Assembly (NCBI RefSeq): GCF_026184235.1
Contig: NZ_CP110806.1
Span: 248,001-312,000, forward strand
DNA from: Cellulomonas sp. S1-8
GTDB lineage: Bacteria; Actinomycetota; Actinomycetes; Actinomycetales; Cellulomonadaceae
DNA length: 64,000 bases
Direction of reading: 5' to 3'
Part shown: piece by piece, positions 47,555 to 54,819 of the stretch
How the letters are laid out: every line of letters begins with the position of its first letter
Position numbering within the stretch: the first letter of the stretch is position 1
Made by a program: the position numbers and the translations under genes
Notes under the pieces: model-generated
Databases searched by the model: none
The model's input: the letters and a program-made list of their open reading frames with translations, nothing else
What the model was told of the DNA's origin: nothing

Positions 47555-49423
47555 ATGACGCAGGTGCAGGAAGCCCCGCGCACCACCGCGGGCACGGGAG
47601 CCCGCGCCGTCGCGTGGCTCGCCCAGCACGCGGACCACCTCGACCCCGCGCTCGCGGACCCGACGACCGAGCTGTTCGCCCGCAAGGCGCTCGTCGAGGT
47701 CGCGCTGCTCGTGGGCTTGCGCGTCCGCCTCGACCCGACGCCGCTCGACGCCGACCACCGCCGGCTCCTGGACGTCGTCGCGGACGTCGCGGCCCGCCCG
47801 TCCTACCGCGAGCTCGCCGCGCGCGACCGTCGTGCGCTGCTGCTGTACGCGGGGACGTACGCCGCGCTGCGGCTGTGCGGACGTGAGGACCTCGCGTTCC
47901 GGCACGTGCTGGAGCGCGCGGTGCGCGGCCGGTACGCGACGGCGTTCGAGCGCGTGCCCTACCGGCACCTGGACCTGCTGCACACCCTCGAGCTCGCGGA
48001 CCTGCCGCACGACGCGCCCGGCCTGGACGTCGCCCTGCCGCTGACCGTGCTGGCGTGCGACCCGAACGTGCTGGAGCTGACGACCGCCGACACCTACGCG
48101 GTCACGCACGCCGTGTTCTACGCGAGCGACTTCGGGTGCCGTGACGTCACGTGGCCCGCCGGCACGGACGCCGCGCGCGCCGCCGACCTGCTGCGGGCGT
48201 GCCTCGCGCTCGCCCGGGCCCGCGAGGACGCGGACCTCGTCGGGGAGCTGCTGATGTGCCTGACGTGCCTCGGTGCCGCGCCCACGCCCGCGGACGACGA
48301 CGCCCGCGCGTGGCTGCGCGCCTGGCAGGAGCCCGACGGACGCGTCGAGGGGCCGCAGGGCGTCGTGCCCGCGCGGCTCACGCAGGCCGACCCCGCGTGG
48401 TCCCGGTGGGCGACGGCGTACCACACGACGATCGTCGCGGCCCTCGAGGACCTGCTGCACCGCTGCGCCCCGGCGGCCCACCCCGCCCCGGCGCCCGCCG
48501 GCGCGGTGTCCGGCGCGCGGCCGCTGTGGGTCCGGCACGGCGGCCCCCGGCCCGACGCGGGCGCCGGTGCCGCGGCCGTCGACGTGCCCGCCGCGGTGCG
48601 CTGCGCGGCCGACTGGCTCGACGCGCACGTCCCGGCCGCGGACCTGCGCGCCGCAGCCTGGACCGTGCAGGCGCGGACGGCGCTCGGCGACGAGACCGCC
48701 GCCCGGACCCGGCTCGCCGCGGCCCTCGCGGGCGACGACGTGGCGCACCGGCTCGGTGCCGTCCCCGGGGACGTGGGCCTGCACGTCGTGGAGCTCGCCG
48801 CACGCCTCGGCCCGGCGCCCGCGCGTGCGGGGACGTGCGTGGTCCGGCCGCTGCCCGGGCCGCTGGCCGAGCTGCTCGGGACCGCCGAGGACGTCCTGGC
48901 CGACGTGCCCGTCACCGACACGAGCTTCGACGCCGTGCGCGAGCGCATCGCCGCCGCGCGCGGCGGGCGATGGTGGACGGGGTACGTGGACGCGCTCGCG
49001 GGGGTGGGCGACGGGGGCGATCTCCGTCCCGGGGGCGGCGCCGACGGTGCCGCCGACGACCCGGCCGCGCGTCGCGTCCGCGCCCTCGCGCTCGCCGGCG
49101 ACCTGGTGCGGCGCGGCCGCGCCCCGCACGTCGCCCCGGATGTCGCCGCCGGCGCCACGTCGGTGCTGGTCAGGGCGGCGGCGGACGCCGTCGCGGAGTA
49201 CGACCTGGGTGCGCTGGCCGTCCTGGTCCGCGGGCTGGTCCGGCTGCCGGCGGTGCCCCGGCGCGTCGTCCGCGACGCCGTGGAGTGGCTCGTGGGTCAG
49301 CAGCAGCTCACCGGCGGCGTCGGCGCACCGCTGGGCGACGACCCCGCAGAGCGTGACGCGCTCGTCGCGCAGTGGACGCTGCTGGCGCTGCCCGCGCTGC
49401 TGGAGGGTGCCGCGCTGGCGTGA
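47555..49423 (+). CDS. DUF6895-like alpha/alpha-barrel protein
   Basis: A 622-residue soluble, mostly helical protein. The N-terminal half has a pattern I associate with DUF6895: F-A-R-K-A-L-V-E-V-A-L-L-V-G-L-R, Y-R-H-L-D-L-L-H-T-L-E-L-A-D-L-P, A-V-T-H-A-V-F-Y-A-S-D-F-G, L-V-G-E-L-L-M-C-L-T-C-L-G-A and W-A-T-A-Y-H-T-T-I-V-A-A-L. The C-terminal half (about 350-610) looks like a degenerate second set of helical hairpins (CAADWLDAHVPAADLRAAAW, YDLGALAVLVRGLVRLPAVP, WLVGQQQLTGG). The conserved His, Asp and Cys positions resemble those of alpha/alpha-toroid enzymes such as cyclases, but no activity is known. ACCGGAGGACCCC is a good ribosome binding site. Confidence 0.7.
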   Translation: MTQVQEAPRTTAGTGARAVAWLAQHADHLDPALADPTTELFARKALVEVALLVGLRVRLDPTPLDADHRRLLDVVADVAARPSYRELAARDRRALLLYAGTYAALRLCGREDLAFRHVLERAVRGRYATAFERVPYRHLDLLHTLELADLPHDAPGLDVALPLTVLACDPNVLELTTADTYAVTHAVFYASDFGCRDVTWPAGTDAARAADLLRACLALARAREDADLVGELLMCLTCLGAAPTPADDDARAWLRAWQEPDGRVEGPQGVVPARLTQADPAWSRWATAYHTTIVAALEDLLHRCAPAAHPAPAPAGAVSGARPLWVRHGGPRPDAGAGAAAVDVPAAVRCAADWLDAHVPAADLRAAAWTVQARTALGDETAARTRLAAALAGDDVAHRLGAVPGDVGLHVVELAARLGPAPARAGTCVVRPLPGPLAELLGTAEDVLADVPVTDTSFDAVRERIAAARGGRWWTGYVDALAGVGDGGDLRPGGGADGAADDPAARRVRALALAGDLVRRGRAPHVAPDVAAGATSVLVRAAADAVAEYDLGALAVLVRGLVRLPAVPRRVVRDAVEWLVGQQQLTGGVGAPLGDDPAERDALVAQWTLLALPALLEGAALA

Positions 49424-49580
49424 GGTCGGACGGGATCGCGACGGCGTGCGGCAGCACCGGCGTCGCCAGAGTCTGTTGATGATCGCCGCGGTCGCCACAC
49501 GAGCAGGGGTACGGTCGACCAGGCGACAGATAGCCCATCACCACGACAGGCCGCGATCGGCCGGGCGAGGACAACCGACG

Positions 49581-50312
49581 ATGGCGGATGCGGATGCGCA
49601 CGTGTACCCGTCCGCGCTTCTCCTGGCGTATGTGGACGAGTCCTACACCGTCGACCGGTTCTATCTCGGCGCCGTGGTCGTCGATGGTGCGGCGGCCTCG
49701 CGCATAGAGACCGGCCTCGATGCGATCATGCGCGACTACAGCGGGAGGTTCGGCCTGGCAGCATCCACAGAGATGCACGGCAACCCGTTGTTCCAGGGCA
49801 AGGAGGAGTGGCGCAACGTCCCGACGCGCGTCCGCATCAACGTCTACGAGAGGGCGATGGAGGTGGTCGGCGGGTCCGGCGCCCGGGTCGTGCTCCGGGG
49901 AATGAACGTCCGTCGACAGCGAGAGCGATACGTCGATCCCCACCCTCCCCATGAGGTGGTCCTCGGCCATCTGCTCGAGCGGGTGAACGACTACGCCGGG
50001 TCGGCGGGAGCGCACGCACTCGTCCTTGCTGATGAGGTACACACTCACGAGCGGCACCGCACGAACTTCCGCCATTTCCGCGCCGGCGGGACGCCCGGAT
50101 ACCGCAGCACTGTGCTTCGACGACTGATCGACACCATTCACTTCGCGCCGTCGAACCACTCTCGTCTTCTTCAGGCGGCTGACCTCGTGACGTTCATGCA
50201 CCGACGTCGGTGCACTCACACAGAGCCCGACGCCCGTGCGCAGGCAGCCAACGACGCGATCTGGTCGCATGTGGCGCCGGTCATCTCGCACGAACTCTGC
50301 TGGGAGCCCTAG
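49581..50312 (+). CDS. DUF3800 domain protein (RNase H-like fold)
   Basis: A 243-residue protein with the DUF3800 signatures A-Y-V-D-E-S-Y (near residue 14-20), A-L-V-L-A-D-E-V-H near 151-159 and L-Q-A-A-D-L-V-T-F near 205-213; these Asp/Glu residues match a putative metal-dependent nuclease site. The reading frame has visibly lower GC and different codon use (AGA, CTT, ATA occur) than the flanking genes, and its leader (49424-49580) is also less GC-rich. DUF3800 genes are often found in mobile or defence islands. It ends in TAG and a strong hairpin follows. Confidence 0.85.
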   Translation: MADADAHVYPSALLLAYVDESYTVDRFYLGAVVVDGAAASRIETGLDAIMRDYSGRFGLAASTEMHGNPLFQGKEEWRNVPTRVRINVYERAMEVVGGSGARVVLRGMNVRRQRERYVDPHPPHEVVLGHLLERVNDYAGSAGAHALVLADEVHTHERHRTNFRHFRAGGTPGYRSTVLRRLIDTIHFAPSNHSRLLQAADLVTFMHRRRCTHTEPDARAQAANDAIWSHVAPVISHELCWEP

Positions 50313-50322
50313 GAGCACGAGA

Positions 50323-50347
50323 GCCCCGTACCGGTGAGGTACGGGGC
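50323..50347 (+). terminator. Perfect hairpin behind the DUF3800 gene
   Basis: GCCCCGTACC (50323-50332) and GGTACGGGGC (50338-50347) form a 10-bp perfect stem with a GGTGA loop, ten bases after the stop codon. Likely a rho-independent terminator, without a U tract. Confidence 0.7.
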
Positions 50348-50458
50348 CCAAGGCGATGCGGGAGGCCCGAGGGCGTCCTGCAGGTCCGATCGTACACGCG
50401 TGCTCCCGCAGGAGGTGGGACGACGGCGCCCGCGACGAAGCGATGTCGCCGAGCCTCG

Positions 50459-50839
50459 TCAGGACACCGTGCGCCCCTGCTCCAGCAGCGCCAGCAGCGC
50501 CGGGTCCCGCTGCTCGGGCCACCCGAACCCGACCTCGTCGTCCCACGGCACGGGGTCGCCGTCGACGCCGACCTGCCAGGACGTGCCCGGTAGGGCGCGT
50601 CGCACCTCGGTCAGGGCGCGGCACCAGTGCGCCAGGCCGAGGAGGGTGGCGAACGGGTCCTGCGCGGGCAGCGTGGTGGTGCCGTGCAGGGCACCGTCAC
50701 CGGGGTGGGAGAGCGTGAGCAGCTCCGCCTCGAACGGGAACGCTGCGTTGTGGGCGGCGACCAGCCCGCGGGCGACGGCGATCTCGTCCGGGCTCAGGGC
50801 GAGCGATCGGGTGGCGCTGTAGTGCAGCCGGACTGCCAT
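50459..50839 (-). CDS. Hypothetical protein
   Basis: A 126-residue soluble protein, family not recognised. It starts MAVRLHYSATRSLALSPDEI, has hydrophobic beta-like segments with several Trp (GLAHWCRALTEV, TSWQVGVDGDPVPWDDEVGF) and ends LLALLEQGRTVS. No signal peptide or membrane segment. The start ATG at 50839 fits the gap to the next gene. Its codon usage is normal for the genome, in contrast to the neighbouring DUF3800 gene. Confidence 0.65.
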   Translation of the reverse strand: MAVRLHYSATRSLALSPDEIAVARGLVAAHNAAFPFEAELLTLSHPGDGALHGTTTLPAQDPFATLLGLAHWCRALTEVRRALPGTSWQVGVDGDPVPWDDEVGFGWPEQRDPALLALLEQGRTVS

Positions 50840-50893
50840 GAACCGGAACGATACGGGACAGACCGGGCGCGCAGGGGATTTCCTGGACGCTTG

Positions 50894-51493
50894 TCACAGA
50901 CCGTCGGGGCGCCGCTTCTGCGGGGAGACGGTGCGCCCCTCGGCGAGGTCGGCCACGAACGCCGCGATGAGGCGTGCACGCGTCTCGGGGCGCTTGGCCT
51001 GGCCGATGCGGATCAGGATCGAGAACCGGTTGCCCGACGTGAGCACGTCGAACCAGGCGCGCGCGGCGGGGACCGCGTCGAGCGCGGCCGTCAGGTCGTC
51101 GGGGACCTGGATCGTCGCGGGGCCCGGGTACGCGGCGGCCCACCGGCCGTCCGCCTGGGCCGCGCGGACCTGCGCACGTCCCGCGTCCTGCATGCGGCCC
51201 TCGCCCTCGAGCCGTGCGACGCGGTCGACGTTCACGACGGACCACGCGCTGCGGGCGCGCCGCGGCGTCATGCGCTGGAAGGTGCTGCCCTCGTCGCGGC
51301 GTCGCGCCTGCCCGTCGATCCACCCGAAGCACAGCGCCTCCTCGACCGCCTCGACGTACGTCAGCGCGGTGACGTCGCCGCCCTTCTTGTGCAGGACGAG
51401 CCACACGCCGGTCGTCTGGGCGTGGTGCGCGGCGAGCCACGCACGCCACGCGCTCGCGTCGGGGAGCAGCAGCTCCGGCAGGTCGTCGGCCAC
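50894..51493 (-). CDS. YdeI/OmpD-associated family protein
   Basis: A 199-residue protein of the YdeI (bacteriocin-protection) family: W-R-A-W-L-A-A-H-H-A-Q-T-T-G-V-W-L-V-L-H-K-K, then Y-V-E-A-V-E-E-A-L-C-F-G-W-I-D-G-Q (family hallmark) and the C-terminal helical part V-P-D-D-L-T-A-A-L-D-A-V-P-A-A-R-A-W-F. GTG 51493 gives the normal family start; an ATG at 51571 would read through tandem repeats. Role not well established. Confidence 0.88.
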   Translation of the reverse strand: MADDLPELLLPDASAWRAWLAAHHAQTTGVWLVLHKKGGDVTALTYVEAVEEALCFGWIDGQARRRDEGSTFQRMTPRRARSAWSVVNVDRVARLEGEGRMQDAGRAQVRAAQADGRWAAAYPGPATIQVPDDLTAALDAVPAARAWFDVLTSGNRFSILIRIGQAKRPETRARLIAAFVADLAEGRTVSPQKRRPDGL

Positions 51494-51509
51494 GACGCCA
51501 TCCTGCCGC

Positions 51510-51573
51510 GCCCCGCCGACACGCACGCTGCCGACACTCACGCGCTGCCGACACTCACGAGCTGCCGGCACTC
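51510..51573. repeat. Tandem repeats upstream of the ydeI-like gene
   Basis: Three to four imperfect copies of a 19-base unit, GCTGCCGACACTCACGC-like, occupy nearly the whole gap between the ydeI-like gene and the stop of the DUF664 gene. The last unit reads GCTGCCGGCACTCACT and overlaps the DUF664 stop codon. Confidence 0.8.
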
Positions 51574-52117
51574 ACTCCCCGGTGGCGCCGTCGACCGCCT
51601 CCCGCAGCAGGTCGGCGTGACCGTTGTGCCGCGCGTACTCCTCGATCATGTGGACCAGGATCCAGCGGAGCGACACGGGCTCCCCGGTGCCGCGGTGCCG
51701 ACGGCGTGACTCCTGGTCGAGACCGCCCGACGCCAGCGCGACCGCCACGGTCCGCTGCGAGCGCGCCACCGCCGCGTCCCACAGCGCACGCAGCTCCTCG
51801 GGCGTGTCGTCGGCGGCGCTCGTCCACTCCCAGTCGCGGTCCGCGGCCCAGTCGGCCGACGCCCACGGCTCGACGCGCGCGTCGAGCCACACCTCCGAGA
51901 ACCAGTTGTCCTCGACCATCGCCAGGTGCTTCATCAGCCCGCCGAGCGTCATGGTCGACGGCGGCAGCGGGCGGCGCAGCGCGTCCGCGTCGAGCCCGTC
52001 GACCTTGACCAGCAGCGTGCGCCGGTGGAAGTCGAGGAAGCCCAGCAGCGTCCCCGCCTCGTCGGTCCGGTGCGGGGGCTCGCCGCGCTCGGTGGTGAGG
52101 GGCTCCGGGTCGTCCAT
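51572..52117 (-). CDS. DinB/DUF664 family protein (mycothiol-dependent transferase type)
   Basis: A 181-residue DinB-fold protein. The three metal-ligand histidine regions are visible: L-M-K-H-L-A-M-V-E-D-N-W-F near residue 60-72 and H-M-I-E-E-Y-A-R-H-N-G-H-A-D-L-L-R-E near 156-173, the DUF664 hallmark. Members are thought to be thiol- (mycothiol-) dependent transferases. ATG 52117 is used; 35 bases separate it from the MFS gene upstream in the same direction. Confidence 0.88.
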   Translation of the reverse strand: MDDPEPLTTERGEPPHRTDEAGTLLGFLDFHRRTLLVKVDGLDADALRRPLPPSTMTLGGLMKHLAMVEDNWFSEVWLDARVEPWASADWAADRDWEWTSAADDTPEELRALWDAAVARSQRTVAVALASGGLDQESRRRHRGTGEPVSLRWILVHMIEEYARHNGHADLLREAVDGATGE

Positions 52118-52152
52118 GGTCGCGAGCCTGCCAGAGTCCTCCGACACGCGCG

Positions 52153-53436
52153 TCAGGCGTCGACGCCGGGCTGCGGCGTCGCACCGGCCGCCCCCTCCGG
52201 CGTCGCCTGCGCGTCGGTGTGCGCGACGTGGCGCAGCTCCCGCCAGATCAGCACGACGAACACCGCCGACCCCACGGCCGCGAACCAGAACGGCGCCGTC
52301 ACGCCCCAGTGCTGCGCGAGCACCCCGCCGATCGCGGCACCGACGACCAGCCCGCCGAACACCCCGATGAGGTTGACGCTGTTGACGCGGCCCTGCAGGA
52401 CCAGCGGGACCGCCCGCTGGCGGATCGTGATCGACGTCGTCCCCCACACGAACGCGTGCGCGCCGAACACGAAGAACACCGGCATCGCCACCCACGGGCT
52501 GGTGGTCAGGGCGAGCGCCAGGTGCGTGAGGGTCTCGACGACGAGCCCGATGCGCAGCAGGGCCGCGAGGCTGACGCGCGCGGTGAGCCACCCGTAGCAG
52601 GCGACACCCACCAGGCCGCCGAGCCCCACCGTCGTCGTCACCAGGCCGAACCCCACGTCGCCCAGGCCCAGGCGCTGCTGCGCGTACAGCACGAGGACCG
52701 ACCAGGCGGCCCCGAACGTCACGTTGAAGATGAGGATCGTCAGGACGAGCGTGCGCACGGCAGGGTGCCGCCACGTCCAGCGCACACCCTCGGCGATGTC
52801 GGCGCGGACGGTCCCGCGCTCGTGCGCGGCCCGGACGTGGGTGGGCAGGACGACCCGCGACACGAGCACGACCCCGGCCGCCATGAGGACGGCCGCGGCC
52901 GCGAACGGCGAGAACTGGCCCGCCGCGAACAGCGCCGCCCCCAGCGGCGGCCCGGCGAGCTGGTTGAGGCCGATGAACCCGGCCTGCGCGCGGGCGTTCG
53001 CGATCGCCAGGTCGTCGCGGTGCACGACCATCGGCACGAGCGTCCCCGAGACGTTGTCGGCGAACGTCTCGGCGGTCCCGAGCAGGAACAGCGCGGTCAG
53101 GACGAGCCAGATCGGCGCGGCGTCGACGGCGACGCACGTCGCCAGCACCGCCAGCACCGCGACGCGCACGGCGTCCATCGTCATGACGAGCCGGCGCCGG
53201 TCCACCCGGTCGGTGACCGCGCCGGCCCACAGGCCGAACAGCAGCGGCGGCAGCCACCCCAGCAGGGCGGCGAGGGCGACGAGGAACGCCTCGTCGGTGC
53301 GCGACGCGACGAGCAGCGGACCGGCCGCGAGCACCAGGCCGTCGCCGAGGTTCGACGACCACGACGACCCGAGCAGCCACCGGAACTGCCGGCCGAGGCG
53401 CTCGGGCAGGGCGGTCTCTATCACGCGCGCCAGCAC
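52153..53436 (-). CDS. MFS exporter, MFS_3/EntS-like
   Basis: A 427-residue transporter with twelve helices. The opening F-R-W-L-L-G-S-S-W-S-S-N-L-G-D-G-L and the loop G-L-W-A-G-A-V-T-D-R-V-D-R-R-R-L between helices 2 and 3 are typical of the MFS_3 (enterobactin exporter EntS-like, 'transmembrane secretion effector') group. The substrate is not encoded in the sequence, but an iron-box-like element at its start makes siderophore export a reasonable suggestion. GTG start; no ribosome binding site seen upstream, so probably leaderless. Confidence 0.88.
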   Translation of the reverse strand: MLARVIETALPERLGRQFRWLLGSSWSSNLGDGLVLAAGPLLVASRTDEAFLVALAALLGWLPPLLFGLWAGAVTDRVDRRRLVMTMDAVRVAVLAVLATCVAVDAAPIWLVLTALFLLGTAETFADNVSGTLVPMVVHRDDLAIANARAQAGFIGLNQLAGPPLGAALFAAGQFSPFAAAAVLMAAGVVLVSRVVLPTHVRAAHERGTVRADIAEGVRWTWRHPAVRTLVLTILIFNVTFGAAWSVLVLYAQQRLGLGDVGFGLVTTTVGLGGLVGVACYGWLTARVSLAALLRIGLVVETLTHLALALTTSPWVAMPVFFVFGAHAFVWGTTSITIRQRAVPLVLQGRVNSVNLIGVFGGLVVGAAIGGVLAQHWGVTAPFWFAAVGSAVFVVLIWRELRHVAHTDAQATPEGAAGATPQPGVDA

Positions 53437-53437
53437 G

Positions 53438-53456
53438 TGCGTCAGGCTAACCGGCG
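53438..53456 (-). promoter_or_regulatory. Leaderless promoter with iron-box-like core before the MFS gene
   Basis: Read on the minus strand this is CGCCGGTTAGCCTGACGCA. GGTTAGCCT is identical to the core of the siderophore-operon iron box at 3747, and TAGCCT is a -10 box eight bases ahead of the GTG start at 53436. The flanks diverge from the 19-bp consensus, so it could be only a -10 box. Confidence 0.45.
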
Positions 53457-53507
53457 CCGTCCGCGCGCCCTTCCTTCATATCGGGGCTTCCTGCCAGACT
53501 TCTGCGC

Positions 53508-54140
53508 ATGACGTCCCGTGACGACGCGTTCCTGCAGGCCGCCGACGTGGCCATCGCCCTCGTCGACCGCCCCGAGGTCGCGGCCCGCTGGTCCCGTCCC
53601 AGCGTGCTGGCGGGCCTGAGCGTCGGCGCGCTGGCCGTCCACCTGGGCCACCAGGTGGTGCGGGCGGCGCAGATCGTCACGCGCGAGCCCGGCGACCTGC
53701 CCGTGCTGGCCGATGCCGACGAGCACTACGCGCGCTCGGCGTGGCCGACGGCCGCACCACAGGACCCGGTGAACGACCGCACCCCCGACGAGGAGGCCGC
53801 GCTCGCCGGCCCGGCGGCGCTCCGCGACCGGCTGGTCGAGCACCGGGAGATCGTGCGGGACGCCGTCACCTCGGGCACGGCGAGCGACGTCGTGCCCGTG
53901 CCGTGGGCGGGCTGGGCGATGCGCCGCGAGGACTTCCTGCTGACCCGGCTGCTGGAGATCGTCGTGCACGCCGACGACCTGGCGGTGAGCGTCGGCGTGG
54001 ACACCCCGGCGCTGCCCCCGGAGGCCTTCGACCCCGTGCGTGACCTGCTGGTTCGGATCGCGGTCGCGCGGCACGGGCAGGCGCGGTTCGTCGCCGCCCT
54101 GACGCGGCGGGAGCGCGCGCTGCCGATCCACGTGTTCTGA
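53508..54140 (+). CDS. Maleylpyruvate isomerase-type mycothiol-dependent protein (DinB-like)
   Basis: A 210-residue protein with the MDMPI_N-like four-helix fold: W-S-R-P-S-V-L-A-G-L-S-V-G-A-L-A-V-H-L-G-H-Q (first His ligand) and L-L-T-R-L-L-E-I-V-V-H-A-D-D-L-A-V-S near residue 146-163 (second His). The third ligand lies in A-V-A-R-H-G. This fold typically uses mycothiol. Substrate unknown. Divergent from the MFS gene with a 71-base gap. Confidence 0.85.
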   Translation: MTSRDDAFLQAADVAIALVDRPEVAARWSRPSVLAGLSVGALAVHLGHQVVRAAQIVTREPGDLPVLADADEHYARSAWPTAAPQDPVNDRTPDEEAALAGPAALRDRLVEHREIVRDAVTSGTASDVVPVPWAGWAMRREDFLLTRLLEIVVHADDLAVSVGVDTPALPPEAFDPVRDLLVRIAVARHGQARFVAALTRRERALPIHVF

Positions 54141-54261
54141 CGCGGCGGGGTCCCGCTCGATCAGACGCCCCGATGGGCCGAGTGGGCCTTCCGCTGCGTG
54201 TGGGACGCTGGGTCTGCCCGCAGGGTGCCGTGCACGGCCCATCTAGACCATCGGAGGCGTG

Positions 54262-54675
54262 ATGCTGGCACAGATGCTCTACTTCAGCGAGGCGGTCGAC
54301 CCCGGCAACGTCGGAATCCTCAAGATCCTCGAGAACGCCCGGAAAAACAACAGCTCAGCGCACGTGAGCGGAGTTCTCCTGTTCGACCGGAACTACTTTC
54401 TCCAGTGCCTCGAGGGAGGCCGGGAGGCGCTCACCACGCTCTTCGCCAGGATCGCCGCAGACGAACGGCACACGCACGTCACCCTGATGTCGATGCACGA
54501 GATCGGGGAACGCGACTTTCCCGACTGGACCATGGGCTACGTCAGCTCGTCACCCACCCTGACGAAATCCCTGGCACGCTTCCTGCCCACGGACCAGTTC
54601 GCCCCGGAACGTATGAGCTGCGCCTCGGCCACGGGTCTGATGAAGTCCCTCCGCGCCACGCAGGGCACGGTCTAG
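54262..54675 (+). CDS. BLUF-domain blue-light photoreceptor
   Basis: A 137-residue stand-alone BLUF protein. All flavin-contact residues can be matched: Tyr7 (M-L-Y-F-S), Asn30 (R-K-N-N-S), Gln48 (F-L-Q-C-L-E-G) and Trp89/Met91 (D-W-T-M-G-Y), with nearly the same spacing as in BlrB/AppA (Y-N-Q-W-M). It should bind FAD and shift on blue light. About 35 residues follow the domain as a capping helix region, with no attached output domain, so it must act on a partner protein. ATG 54262 is preferred; a GTG lies three bases before. GC content is lower than in its neighbours. Confidence 0.92.
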   Translation: MLAQMLYFSEAVDPGNVGILKILENARKNNSSAHVSGVLLFDRNYFLQCLEGGREALTTLFARIAADERHTHVTLMSMHEIGERDFPDWTMGYVSSSPTLTKSLARFLPTDQFAPERMSCASATGLMKSLRATQGTV

Positions 54676-54819
54676 CGACGCACCAGCCGCGGTCTCCACC
54701 GCCTCCGGATCGAGCCGCGATCGAGCGCGGGATGCCCGTTTCGCGTTGTCCTCGGACCCCCGCGGCCCTAGGTTCGCCGGTGCGGCGGGGGACGTCGGCG
54801 GCGAGGCAGGGGTGCACGG

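Noticed and set aside
50323..50347. tRNA-like or attachment site at the strong hairpin
   Set aside because: No cloverleaf, no duplicate of the sequence elsewhere in the window and no integrase; it is best read as a terminator.
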